From the NCBI RefSeq assembly GCF_035046485.1, contig NC_085137.1, forward strand, positions 445,908,334 through 445,972,333: a DNA stretch of 64,000 bases, written 5' to 3'. The stretch is from Aedes albopictus. Taxonomy: Eukaryota; Arthropoda; Insecta; Diptera; Culicidae. Below, piece after piece: positions 13,101 to 22,360 of this stretch. The notes below the pieces were generated by a model. It worked only from the letters and a program-made list of their open reading frames with translations, did not search any database and had not been told where the DNA came from. Each line of letters opens with the position of its first letter. The stretch's first letter is position 1. A program made the translations under genes and the position numbers.

Positions 13101-14068
13101 GCTTCCTGTGAATGGTAAGAATGTTTCAAATTTGAGTAAGTCTGGTGAAAACACACTCCCTTAATTGTTCTTACCCATCTCGCAGTACAGTTCGTACTGT
13201 TCCTGCGTCACCGTGATATGATCCTCCAGAGGACTCTGCACGGCAAACGAGAGATCGGGATTCTGCGCCTTTCCGTCCGGGTACAGGTAGAACCCTTCCC
13301 TGTTAAGACAAGGTAAGAAATATTAGTTTTAGAACCGTCTCTCAAACTGCTCTCAAGATCATATTGCAGACGTTTCGATTTCTTTGAAGCACTTCGTCAG
13401 GAGTGATAATAAGCTTTTATTTTTTTTTCAAAAAGAAAACTTCAATGAAACGTTCGAAACAACTTGTTTCGCAACTTCTTCGAGCAATCGAATTTCACTC
13501 TTACCTATGACCATCTAGTAAAGCTTGACATAATGACTTGTTTTGGGGAATTGTTTGGAGGATGTCGCCTTCCACCGTTACGTAACCTATCGCCCACTGA
13601 CCTAGTCGTGTGCAGGATAATCTGCAAAATACCATGAAATTCGTTAATTTATTTCCGTTGTGCATCGGGGTCATAGGAAACCTACCTGAAAACATAACTA
13701 CCAGCCTTATTGATATACTTTTGTAAGCGTGCCTTGACTTCGTCGTACGTTAGGAAGGCGACGTAGCCCGGGTGCGTCACAGCTAGGATTTGCCAATTTC
13801 TCAGCAACGTATTCCACGGTTGAAACAGCCTGGAAGCAGAGGAATTTTCCCACGGTTATGGTTACGGAATGTTGTTGAGGAATGTTTGTTGCGTGGCTCC
13901 TCTCGACGAGCCGGGACTTACCTAGTAAACACATCGAATTCAAAATTCGATATATAATCATTGCACGTTAAGTCTATGGTGGTTTTGAGTGCCATCGCTT
14001 CCAGCCCGGAGGAGATGGGATGCACCTGGGAGAGCTCCTGTCGGAACAGCTTCCACGGAACGAGTGTG
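4020..14068 (-). CDS. Cbl: Cbl E3 ubiquitin-protein ligase, 3' part of gene (six exons)
   Basis: Cbl binds phosphotyrosine on activated receptor tyrosine kinases through its TKB module and ubiquitinates them through its RING, which sends them to degradation. Exons, in transcript order, are 14068-13922, 13829-13686, 13621-13505, 13299-13175, 13105-12984 and 4169-4020. All have GT donors and AG acceptors, and the phases agree throughout, giving 267 residues plus a stop. They encode an EF-hand loop (DLTCNDYIS), the SH2 arginine in FRLSCT, the invariant WAIGYV, the linker tyrosine in [10 protein letters not shown], and RING cysteines and histidine in CKICAEN, PCGHLLC and CPFCRAE. The RING tryptophan sits in CLTAW. 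Introns are short except the last, 8.8 kb. Exons for the four-helix bundle and the start of the EF-hand are not visible up to 64000. They may lie beyond the window or have been missed. Confidence 0.95.
4370..5364. mobile_element. Non-autonomous TIR element, about 1 kb
   Basis: The left end reads cccaagtaaca and the right end tgttacttggg, an 11-base terminal inverted repeat. The interior is AT-rich, with many taaaac and ataaaac words and no transposase-like frame. A second left end of the same kind lies at about 4329. The related terminus acccaagtaaccaataa bounds the element at 44834-46609, so this is a recurring family. Class and target duplication are unclear. Confidence 0.5.
5365..5769. other. 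No gene seen
   Basis: AT-rich spacer between the TIR element and the degenerate repeat tract. No open frame with recognisable content and no hairpin of note. Confidence 0.4.
5770..7560. repeat. Degenerate 12-mer array (ggaattcct type)
   Basis: Variants of gaattcctgg and aggaatctct recur roughly every 12 bases over about 1.8 kb, interrupted by one SINE at 6663-6949. The consensus orientation drifts: attcct words dominate on the plus strand early, ggaatc words later. Open frames on both strands (for example 6255-6440 and 6854-7090) are translations of the repeat and give low-complexity S/R/N- or E/L/F-rich peptides. Confidence 0.6.
6663..6949 (+). mobile_element. Feilai-like tRNA-derived SINE
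   Basis: The head contains a pol III A-box-like segment (tagccgaggcggtaaacg) and a B box (ggttcgattcccg), the two internal promoter parts of a tRNA gene. The body runs through the conserved ttccttgacttccttgg and tcattggcagaggaagctct, and the tail is a (GAA)n run. It is flanked by the 10-base duplication attcttggtg at 6653-6662 and 6950-6959. It is inserted in the degenerate array, so it is younger than the array. Confidence 0.85.
7914..8019. repeat. Short imperfect palindrome (hairpin element)
   Basis: The left half, starting ctgagaaccaaatgatggct, pairs with the right half ending gtcatttgggtcttcag. Both arms also share aatcgattg. The arms are about 45 bases with several mismatches. It resembles a small, old hairpin MITE. 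No target duplication is evident. Confidence 0.45.
8076..8112. repeat. Perfect 16-bp inverted repeat
   Basis: agatagtagagtaaac at 8076-8091 is followed after 5 bases by its exact complement at 8097-8112. The 16-bp stem and 5-base loop form a strong short hairpin. Nothing coding surrounds it. Confidence 0.6.
8295..8579 (-). mobile_element. tRNA-derived SINE, second family, (GAA)n tail
   Basis: Read on the minus strand, it begins with a tRNA-like head (gggtctccagttagcctag) and a B box (gggttcgattcccgt), passes through ctccctgggcatagtg, and ends in a (GAA)n tail, seen as (TTC)n at 8300-8330. The 12-base duplication aatcacataggc flanks it at 8283-8294 and 8580-8591. Its head differs from the Feilai-like copies but its last 90 or so bases resemble theirs. 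Confidence 0.85.
9109..10016 (-). mobile_element. 0.9-kb non-coding retroelement-like insertion
   Basis: The insertion is bracketed by a 21-bp direct repeat (gttttt..agagct) at 9088-9108 and 10017-10037. At the left edge is a short (tagct)n run, which on the minus strand would be a 3' microsatellite tail of the kind non-LTR elements carry. At the other end are two tandem copies, 114 bp apart, of a block starting cgaaatgctca. Between them, three small palindromes such as gaccacccgtatcaggtggtc's arms (gaccacc/ggtggtc) recur at about 9504, 9606 and 9736. I see no real coding frame. Confidence 0.55.
10038..11960. other. AT-rich intron sequence, no gene seen
   Basis: This stretch lies inside the long Cbl intron. 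It holds words such as aaatttctgcaga repeated at about 10490 and 10670, which suggests an old duplication, but no conserved coding sequence or strong hairpin. Confidence 0.4.
11965..12840 (+). pseudogene. Non-LTR retrotransposon reverse transcriptase fragment
   Basis: The open frame 11962-12513 shows reverse transcriptase motifs in order: [24 protein letters not shown] (palm aspartate), LKQGDAFSN, and the catalytic [11 protein letters not shown] at about 12418-12450. After a stop at 12511 the homology goes on in broken frames (TKYMISG, then about 12710 [21 protein letters not shown]). There is no endonuclease domain upstream, so the copy is truncated at the 5' end and dead. Related reverse transcriptase sequence lies at 62244-62530. 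I do not assign the clade. Confidence 0.8.
12853..12957 (+). mobile_element. SINE-like 3' tail fragment
   Basis: The words ttaataactgtcgaagtgct, aagaacactaagttgaa and gttccagtggagacgtag match the tail of the second SINE family (8295-8579, 33731-33996, 55752-56006). No tRNA head is present. It directly follows the LINE fragment, so it is either a 5'-truncated SINE or a 3' end shared between that LINE and the SINEs. Confidence 0.5.
12984..13105 (-). CDS. Cbl: Cbl exon: first half of RING finger
   Basis: It encodes [20 protein letters not shown], then [21 protein letters not shown]. This covers the first five Cys/His zinc ligands, the linker tail, and the tryptophan that contacts the E2 enzyme in human CBL. 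The acceptor at 13106 and the gtgagtg donor at 12983 are both good. The exon ends in phase 0 just before GCPFC, so the zinc-binding domain is divided between this exon and the one 8.8 kb away. Confidence 0.93.
13175..13299 (-). CDS. Cbl: Cbl exon: end of SH2 and linker helix
   Basis: It encodes [18 protein letters not shown] and then [17 protein letters not shown]. The second stretch is the linker helix; its tyrosine (ELYCEMG) corresponds to human Tyr371, whose phosphorylation releases the RING. The gtaag donor at 13174 splits the glycine codon. Confidence 0.93.
13505..13621 (-). CDS. Cbl: Cbl exon: SH2 core
   Basis: It encodes [20 protein letters not shown] and [19 protein letters not shown]. 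The glycine in WAIGYV corresponds to human Gly306, which is required for phosphopeptide binding. The phosphotyrosine-binding arginine codon is split across the preceding junction. The exon is 117 bases with matching phases on both sides. Confidence 0.93.
   Translation of the reverse strand: MILHTTRSVGDRLRNGGRRHPPNNSPKQVIMSSFTRWS
13686..13829 (-). CDS. Cbl: Cbl exon: EF-hand to SH2 junction
   Basis: It encodes [20 protein letters not shown], then [19 protein letters not shown] and SYVFR. This is the start of the divergent SH2 fold of the TKB module, collinear with human CBL. It is 144 bases with a CAG acceptor and a GTAGG donor. Confidence 0.93.
13922..14068 (-). CDS. Cbl: Cbl exon: EF-hand
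   Basis: It encodes [20 protein letters not shown], then [19 protein letters not shown] and FEFDVFTR. The D-T-N-Y-E pattern of the calcium-binding EF-hand loop is intact. A good acceptor (ttccgcag) precedes it, so at least one more coding exon lies upstream. I could not find it. Confidence 0.92.
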
Positions 14069-14461
14069 CTGCGGAAATAGGGGGAAGAGAGGGGAAACGT
14101 TAGTGATATGATATTTTAGTAGCTTCAGGCAATTATGAGAATTATTATGGTGGATGAAATTGTTATCGTGCCGTACGGAGAATGTTAATTAAGGCTGCTG
14201 ATTAAGAAATAATAAACCAACTGCTTATTGGTCCTGAATTCAATCGATGATTGTTCTCAGAATGATATCAACAATTACGAGATGAGTTCAACTTAACGGT
14301 TAAAAAGTTCAGACGAATCAATTCCAAAGGATACCAATAAATTTTCCCAGGCTATTCAAGCGAACCATTTTCTGCAAGTTCAGACAAAGTTCTTTCATGG
14401 GATTAAATGGAATCCCTTCTACGGAGGATTCAGATGAACTTATTGGAGATGATTCAAAGGA

Positions 14462-15535
14462 CTTCCTTTCAGGGGATTCAGACGAATCCCTTTCCAGGGG
14501 ATTCAGACGAATCCCTTTCCAGGGGATTCAGACGAATCCCTTTCCAGGGGATTCAGACGAATCCCTTTCCAGGGGATTCAGACGAATCCCTTTCCAGGGG
14601 ATTCAGTCGAATCCCTTTCCAGGGGATTCAGACGAATCCCTTTCCAGGGGATTCAGTCGAATCCCTTTCCAGGGGATTCAGACGAATCCCTTTCCAGGGG
14701 ATTCAGACGAATCCCTTTCCAGGGGATTCAGTCGAATCCCTTTCCAGCGGTTTCAGACGAATCTTTTTCCAGGGGATTCAGACGAATCCCTTTTCAGGGG
14801 ATTCAGACGAATCCCTTTCCAGGGGATTCAGACGAATCCCTTTCCAGGGGATTCAGACGAATCCCTTTCCAGGGGATTCAGACGAATCCCTTTTCAGGGG
14901 ATTCAGACGAATCCCTTTCCAGGGGATTCAGACGAATCCCTTTCCAGGGGATTCAGACGAATCCCTTTCCAGGGGATTCAGACGAATCCCTTTCCAGGGG
15001 ATTCAGTCGAATCCCTTTCCAGGGGATTCAGACGAATCCCTTTCCAGGGGATTCAGTCGAATCCCTTTCCAGGGGATTCAGACGAATCCCTTTCCAGGGG
15101 ATTCAGACGAATCCCTTTCCAGGGGATTCAGTCGAATCCCTTTCCAGGGGATTCAGTCGAATCCCTTTCCAGGGGATTCAGTCGAATCCCTTTCCAGCGG
15201 TTTCAGACGAATCTTTTTCCAGGGGATTCAGACGAATCCCTTTTCAGGGGATTCAGACGAATCCCTTTCCAGGGGATTCAGACGAATCCCTTTCCAGGGG
15301 ATTCAGACGAATCCCTTTCCAGGGGATTCAGACGAATCCCTTTCCAGGGGATTCAGACGAATCCCTTTCCAGGGGATTCAGACGAATCCCTTTCCAGGGG
15401 ATTCAGACGAATCCCTTTCCAGGGGATTCAGTCGAATCCCTTTCCAGGGGATTCAGACGAATCCCTTTCCAGGGGATTCAGACGAATTCCTTTCCAGGGG
15501 ATTCAGACGAATGCCTTTTCAGAGGTTTCAGATGA
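14462..15535. repeat. 25-bp minisatellite, about 43 units
   Basis: A 25-bp unit containing GGGGATTCAGACGAATCC is repeated head to tail with very little divergence. Variant sites are gacga/gtcga and tttcca/ttttca. One distinctive mutated unit (agcggtttcag..cttttt) occurs at about 14746 and again exactly 450 bp later, with the same neighbours, which shows an 18-unit block duplication. Because 25 is not a multiple of 3, each reading frame cycles through all three, so overlapping frames of 382 and 387 codons stay open. They are not evidence of a gene. The array probably lies in a Cbl intron. Confidence 0.95.
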
Positions 15536-15559
15536 ATCCTTTTAAGGGTATTCCGATGA

Positions 15560-16800
15560 ACCATTTTTAGGACATTAAGACAAATCCCATTCGAAAAAAA
15601 ATACTTCCAACAACCGTTTACCGCTTTCCGTACGTATGATTACTATCGCCTTTTAGTCACGATGGACTTTCGCTCAGTCCTTCACTAGATGTGCTTTTTA
15701 GCAAATGAGTTTCACTTTCTGGTTTCATTATGACTGTGAATTATTATGGGAGATGAGATACATAGGATGTACCTACGTCAAATCCGAATGGATCGGAGCT
15801 AGCTGCATGCTGTCGGGCTTCCCTCGGGATAACTTCCGGCAAGCATGGATCAAGTTACTGCATAATCCAACGAAAAACTGTGCTGTGATGGCAACGGTAC
15901 ACAGCATACAATTCGCGAAGTTTCGGTTTTTAGATTTCGTAGGGCACAATGAAATAAACTGCGACAGTAGCTTCCAATTTCTTCAAGGTAAGACCATAAC
16001 ATATTGAAGTATTATATACGTCTCAGTTAAAAGGTAACAATTTCCAATTGAGCATGTAATAAACTCCAAAGAAACTGACGTTACCTCAGGACAGGACCCC
16101 CTTCTCCCCTACCATGCAGAAGTCAATCTGGATGGAAAATACCGACCAACTCATTTTTATAGAAATGTTCAGTCGTTCTCCGGTGCGATGACAGCGGTCT
16201 ACCACCTACCACGCCACTCCATCACCACACCACCTCCATCCAGTCCGTACCTATACAGCAGCAAAGAGACAGCGAAGGAAAAGTTTTAAAAATTAATTAC
16301 ACATTTTAATAAAGGAGACAACGGTGTCAGGTGGTGGTGTGGGTGGTGAGGTAGCAAACAGCAGCACATTTTGTTCCAGTTTATGCGCGTTGTACTGGTA
16401 GAATTCAATGTGGTTTTTCCTCCAGCAAGTGGGAGACATGGTATAGATAGGTGGTCTTTGTCTCTCTACCCAGCCCGGAGGGTGAACTTTCCCCGAACGA
16501 ATGGAATTGCTGCTTTTAGGGGGAAGTTTTCCTGATGATGGTCGTGTGAATGTGTTGACTAAAGCTGAAAAGTTAAAGCATTGAACGGTCGTGATGAGAA
16601 AGCACAAATGACGATCATGATTTGTCGAAAGTGATACATTTTATGCTTCGAAAATCATATGAAACTCGTTTTATGGGTGAAGTTTTGCTTTGTTTTAAAG
16701 GATATTACCACCTGAAATTATGTACATCTGCTAAATGATTTTGTTCATTTATTAACTAGTGAAATGTTTTTGTGATTTCAGCTTGGTGTATCGAGCCCTA
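15560..16800. other. No gene seen
   Basis: Moderately GC sequence with two open frames (15705-16007 plus, 16293-16607 minus) that contain no domain I recognise. It may hold non-coding or 5' Cbl sequence, but nothing supports an exon. Confidence 0.35.
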
Positions 16801-16802
16801 TT

Positions 16803-17069
16803 GGGCCCATATAGCCACAGCTGTAAAGTTGTGGTTATTTAGCATGCTGAGGGTAACGGGTTCGATTGCCGGTAGGGCCAGAAGCTTTTCGAAAAAGGAA
16901 ATTTCCTTGACTTCCTTGGGCATAGAGTATTTTTGTGCCTGGCGCAATATACGCACATGCAAAATGGCCATTGGCAGAGGAAGCTCTCATTTAATAACTA
17001 TGGAAGTGCTTATAGAACACTAAGCTGAGAAGCAGGCTTTGTCTGTAAGCCTCCATAAATAGAAGAAGT
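16803..17069 (+). mobile_element. Feilai-like tRNA-derived SINE, diverged
   Basis: It begins gggcccatatagccacagct, has a B box (gggttcgattgccgg) and the conserved body words ttccttgacttccttgg and ccattggcagaggaagctct, and ends near aagcaggctttgtctg. It has more substitutions than the copies at 6663 and 52008 and no clear target duplication, so it is older. Confidence 0.8.
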
Positions 17070-17662
17070 CTTGATTATTTGGTCTTTTTTAATGGTCACC
17101 TGGACATTGATTGAGTTCAAGTTCTTATACTTCCACTTCAGGACGCTTACAGCTCGTAAAACAAGATAGAACTTCTAATTTGGTTTAAATGCAATTCAAT
17201 TTGCTTACCATCCAGGCAGCAACTCCGATCAATTGGTAATCTCTTCTGATAAACTTCTCATCGTAGCCAACTCAGTAGCTCACCATGGTCTGAGAGATCC
17301 AACAAAGCCAAATGGCATAACTTTCACCAACTACAGCAAAACTTTAAACATTTCCCCGCGCGAGAATAGTGAATCATCACTTCTGCCTCCTCCCCCTACA
17401 CCAAGTCAGCCAGTATCTCAGTACAATTTCCAAGTCCCGCCACAACAGCAGGAGCAGGAGGTGCTAGTGGTCTAAATGGATTACAAACCGAACGCTGTCG
17501 GCTCCCATTTCCACAAAATACGTGAAGTGGGGTTTAGCAGCTAGCAGAGGTGTGTATTTGAGCCGTCGTCGTCGTCACCATCGGGCACAGTACAACCGGG
17601 GTGAAAAGGGTGAAAACAATTATTTTTAATTCGCTTTTGCAAACGCGTTTCCGCAAGAACTA

Positions 17663-17896
17663 CACTCAGAAATAAAAGTATACACGGAATTACTATTATT
17701 TATGCATTTTGTATCCGCATCTCTCTCACTCTCTTTCTGTTTTCATGCTATCTGCCGTTTAGCCTGGGTTGAAGAGAAGTGTTTCGTCAACCCAGGCGAA
17801 GCACCAGATAGCATGAAAACAGAAAGAGAGTGAGAGAGATGCGGATACAAAATGCATAAATAATAGTAATTCCGTGTATACTTTTATTTCTGAGTG
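17663..17896. mobile_element. Palindromic MITE with TA target site
   Basis: The first 92 or so bases (starting cactcagaaataaaag) return as an apparently exact complement at the right end, with a short central loop. TA flanks both ends (17661-17662 and 17897-17898), as expected for the Tc1/mariner superfamily. The very high arm identity implies recent origin or arm homogenisation. It has no coding capacity. Confidence 0.85.
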
Positions 17897-18227
17897 TACC
17901 TATTTCAACCAACAAAGGGAGGGGGTTTTGTTGCGAAAAATTTCTTGTGTTTCTGAGTAGTAAGCCGGCACCCATCGCCGCGTAAGCCGCTTTGAATTTA
18001 CTGAAAAGAAAACATTGAATACTTAATCCACTTAGGCCGACCGAGTAGAGTTGGTTATACTTGGTGCGGCTCATCGTCGGCATTGCATTTCGGGAGATTT
18101 ATGCGTGTCGATTTGATTACCGAAAGTACGTCTACTAGCACAACAATTAGGGGACTGAATCTGAATAGAGAATGCGCACAGTAAAAAGTAGTCAACGGAA
18201 ATGTAGTGCCATGAAAACGGACAAATG

Positions 18228-18475
18228 GATTAACCCATTAACGCTCGAATTATGCCACAATCATGATAAACGTTTATTTTTTTTAGGAATATCTCAAAAC
18301 CACAAAAGAAAGATATTGCAGTAATTTAAACAGAAATCTATGGTGAAAATTTTGTTTAAATACAAAGTGGGGCATATAGAAGTGAAACATTGACAAAAAA
18401 ATCTCTGTTTTTTCGTAGCTGCCTCTTATATGAGCTTTCGCTTTGTGAATAATTTATAGATGACTGATATGACCT
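18228..18475. repeat. Dispersed repeat, 'ttaacccattaacg' family
   Basis: It runs from ggattaacccattaacgct to gatgactgatatgac. A shorter copy in the opposite orientation sits at 33999-34116, from gtcatatcagtcatct to cgttaatgggttaat. The shared ends define the element. No coding frame. Confidence 0.5.
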
Positions 18476-18693
18476 AAGGAATAATTGATATTCTTTTTTT
18501 TTACAGCTTAAAATGTTATAGAAAGATATTACATTGCACAATGCTTCAGGATTTAGGTTTACGAGAAAAGACACATTTATCTCCTCCGACTAGTTTTCTA
18601 GACAAATATGGTCTTCTACAAAGTTGTTCCTGATAATAAAGTACTTCCCAAGTAACAATCAGCATGCCTTGAAGATTTATTCACAGTAAAACC

Positions 18694-20299
18694 ACTCAGC
18701 ACTAAAATGTGTAAGCCCTACTCATAAGTGCATAATTTCCGAACCACACAAAAATGTGTTACAGTTACACATTCTCAAAAAACAGCTCGTACACTCGTCT
18801 AGATGCGAAATGTCGATTTTTTTTTGTTTTCCAAGGTCACTAGTAAACCTAGCTAGATTGTCGTACTAGACGTGTGCGCCGAAGCAGTTTTCACCGGCGG
18901 CGGCGTGTATAGTAATTTGAGGCAGCGGCGGCGGCGACGCCGGCGTCACGCCGTACGTCCTTCTCGGCGGCGGCGGCGGCGTGATCGGCGTGACCAATTT
19001 TTTTTTATTTTTTTAGTGAAGTGCTGTTTTTAGTCATTTAAAAACGTAAATACAGAATAAAATGTTTCTTGTACCAAAAGTACAATTTTCATCTATGATA
19101 ATGGACTTTTTTGTGTGACCTATTTAATGAAATCTCTAATAGATCAATGGAGCCACTTCAGGAGGTTCTCCATGGAAATTCCTTAGATAATTTATGGGTG
19201 AACTTAAGTCATTTCTTAAAATATTTCTAAAGGAACAATCGAATTTTTTGGAGAACCTTGGAAAAACTTCTGAAAGAGTTCTGGAAAGTTTTCTAGAAGA
19301 ATTCTTGGTAAAATTTCTGGAGAGTCCTCTATAGGAATTTCTGAAGATTTCATGGAATATATCCAAGGATGTCATTCATAAATTGGCATGAAAATCTTCC
19401 AAGAGATATACAAAATATGTGGGAGTATGTGTTTGTAAACCTAATGATAATACCGCCAAGAATTTTGTTGATAATCTGTTATGTTTTACAAAACAGTCTC
19501 GCTTGGAACTAAGAAAAGAATACACAGTATTGCTGTAAGATATCAATAAACGAAATCACAAAAACAACTACAAAAGATTCACAAGAAATATTCACATGGA
19601 AAAAAATAGAAACTGTTTGAAAATTACCACTCACTCTTAAAAATATTGGAATTTACTCGTGACGTAAACCATCAGCAAACGTAAACATTTTATGACTGAA
19701 TAGCAAACTTGACTCAATTTTACATCCATAATGTAAGCTCGACCAACCAGCACAAACTGTCAACAAACCTATGGCATAGCCTAGAAGTATAGTCTGTGCC
19801 TCTCAATCAGCGGACCAGTGTTCGAATCCAGTTCAATATTTTACTTTCATATGTTTTATATGTCAATTCGATTGTAGCGATTGCTAGTCGACTTTCTTTG
19901 TGATAGAAGACGTAAATTTGATTGAAACGGGCCGCTCCTTTTAAGTGCATCCAAGTGAATTTAATATTACATGATTTTTTCTAAGAGTGTATTATTGCTA
20001 TCAGATTTAAACAGGTTGGCGAGAAAAACAAAACTTTGTCGTTTTCTCATCGGCGTGGGAAAATTTGTTCGGCGGCGTCGAAAAATATGAACAGCGGCGC
20101 GCCGGATCAATTTAACTGGCGGCGGCGGCGTGGAAAAATCGTCGGCGACGGCGGCGCGGCGCGGCGGCGCACACGTCTATGTCGTACAAAAAAAAATTGC
20201 GAATTTAACGATTTTGCGGACACAGGAGCTGATTTTGTGAATGTGCAAGGGTTACACATTTTTGGTGTAGTCTGGAAATTATGCACTTTTGTGCTGAGC
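18694..20299. mobile_element. Foldback-like element with GC-rich inner blocks
   Basis: The arms are imperfect inverted repeats: actcagcac and agtgcataatttcc on the left (18694-18882) match their complements on the right (20165-20299), and both arms end in tagacgtgtgcgccg. Just inside each arm is a block rich in cggcgg (18885-18990 and 20040-20180) in otherwise AT-rich DNA. The middle carries a short degenerate-repeat piece (19130-19380). The open frame 20036-20353 is translated GC repeat. Confidence 0.55.
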
Positions 20300-20319
20300 G
20301 GCGTTAGCGTGTTCATGTT

Positions 20320-20889
20320 TTATCCGAGTTTCATGTTTTATACGAGCATTTGAAAAAGCTAGTTGTTCTATATTAGTTTTATGTGGTAGTTTTTTACTTT
20401 GCACCTTTGGCATTCCATAAAACTATCTTAAAACTTCTGCTACAAACATCGCCATTTAAAGACTTGCAAGTGGTCATGAATTGGTTTAATCACTAATCAT
20501 ATGACATTTCAATAAAACTTGCATTTGCGGTTGTTGTCGGAGAGATTTCTTTTTGTTAACAAATAAACAAAACTGTGAGGCAACGCTTAGAACCAACAAA
20601 AGATTTCGTGGCCGTATCATAGACCAAGAAATGCTGTGATAAAACCGTTAGTTCTATCATAAGCTCAGTTATAACCACCTTAGGAGAGTTAGCCCTATTG
20701 GAGAAATCATCAGGAACACAGAGTTTTATCAGAAAAATATGTCGCCTAGCCGGGATAATTTACGTAAATACAGAAAAGTAATAACTGTTAATGGCAATGT
20801 TGGTCATTTCAGCCTCTCTTCCCACTTTCGTCTAGGCAAAAATAAAAAAAAAATGTATGGAAAGTGCCTACGAGGTTTATGAATAGCAT
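20320..20889. other. No gene seen
   Basis: AT-rich, with several ataaaac and aaaactt words similar to the interior of the element at 4370-5364, so it may be an old relative. No end motif is evident. Confidence 0.3.
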
Positions 20890-21195
20890 ATTATCGGATA
20901 TGTTTTGATGTCCCGATCAGCTATTGGCACGATAGTAGTTGATATCCAGATCATCTTTACTGAAGATGAAATTCTTCTATATGGTCCGGTTCTAGATACA
21001 CAGCAGCATTAAATTTTTAAGACTCACTAGCACCACTTAGCGAATAAACCTAGATTCAACTAGTTCACTATCGGATAGCTCTTGATGTCTTGATTAACTT
21101 TGTCGAAGACTAAGTTCTTCTGTGTAGTTTTATTCTCGAGTTTCAGAAGATTAGAACCAGCATAACCTTGCGGATAAACCTAGAATCATCTAGTT

Positions 21196-21366
21196 CATGG
21201 TTTTCCAAACTGTGGGTCGCGACCCCCAGGGGGGTCGCCGGCCTTCATCCAGGGAGTCGCGAGGGACAGTTGAATAATTTACTGTAACAGACAACAAATG
21301 AGGGAATTTCTATGGTGGGTCGCCGAGAGCACGTCTACTGGCAAAAGGGGGTTGCGGGAACCTATG
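21196..21366. mobile_element. hAT-like MITE with 8-bp target duplication
   Basis: The ends are CATGGTTTTCC and the complement of CATAGGTTCCC, an imperfect TIR. The 8-base duplication atctagtt flanks the element at 21188-21195 and 21367-21374. An 8-bp TSD with CA-initial termini fits the hAT superfamily. The interior has internal gtcgcgac palindromes. Confidence 0.75.
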
Positions 21367-21579
21367 ATCTAGTTCATTGTCGGATAGCTATTGATGTTCT
21401 GATCAACTTTCTTTAGGACAAAATTTTTCTATGTGGTCTGATTCGGAAGATACGCTAGCGGCAGCTAGTGGATACACCTAGAATCAACTAGTACAACAGG
21501 CCGTCCACAAACTACGTTACGCTCTAGGGAATGGGAAAAGTACGGTCGAGCGTTCCGGCTCATACAAAAAAGGATGCTG

Positions 21580-22360
21580 GGTCATTAGGCCGAAGGCCAT
21601 TAGGCCGAAGGTCATTAGGCCGAATGGTCATTAGGCCGAATGGTCATTAGGCCGAATGGTCATCAGGACGAATTGAAAGTTAGCCGTTGTTTTTACCCTT
21701 TCCAACAATTTTTGACAAAAACTAGTTTAACAATGGAACTAGAAAGAATAGCCTATGTTTTAAAGAAGGAAAAAATTATGAATTGAACATCAGCAGTTTC
21801 AGCGCCAAAAACTATTTCAGCAATGATACTAGAAAGAACAGCCTATATTTAAAAGAAGGAAAAATTCAAGGGTAAAATATCAGTAGATTCAGCATCAATA
21901 AAGTATCTTCGTGCCTGTCACACGATACACACATGCAAAATGGTCATTTGCAGAGGAAGCTCTCAGTTAATAAGCTGAGAAGCAGGCTTTGTCTCAGTGC
22001 TGAATCTACTGATATTTTACCCATGAATTTTTCCTTCTTTTAAACATAGGCTGTTCTTTCTAGTATCATTGCTAAAATAGTTTTTGGCGCAGAAACTGCT
22101 GATATTCAATTCATAAATTTTTCCTTCTTTAAAACATAGGCTATTCTTTCTAGTTTCATTGTTAAAGTAGTTTTCGGCAAAAAATTTTTAGAAAAAGTAA
22201 AAACAACAGATCTCTTTACAGGCTCATAACGGCTGATTTCCAATTCGTCCTGATGACCATTCGGCCTGATGACCATTCGGCCTTATGACCATTCGGCCTA
22301 GTGACCATTCGGCCTAATGACCATTCGGCCTAATGACCTTCGGCCGAATGGCCTGACACC
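21580..22360. mobile_element. Foldback element with SINE fragment at apex
   Basis: Two arms of about 320-360 bp are inverted copies. The outer part of each arm is a short direct-repeat ladder of ggtcattaggccgaat words, 15-16 bp each. The inner part continues as unique inverted sequence up to cagtagattcagca / tgctgaatctactg. At the centre (about 21900-21998) is a piece of Feilai-like SINE from its body to its tail. No frame of note. Confidence 0.75.

Noticed and set aside
14397..15570. Two overlapping plus-strand ORFs of 382 and 387 codons
   Set aside because: Both are translations of the 25-bp minisatellite; all frames stay open because the unit has no stop and its length is not a multiple of 3.
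17233..17475. 80-codon frame ending in a proline- and glutamine-rich stretch
   Set aside because: Low-complexity end, no domain, no splice or promoter support; it could be a chance frame in CA-rich DNA.
20036..20353. 105-codon ORF rich in arginine
   Set aside because: Starts in the cggcgg block of the foldback element and crosses its right arm; no independent support.
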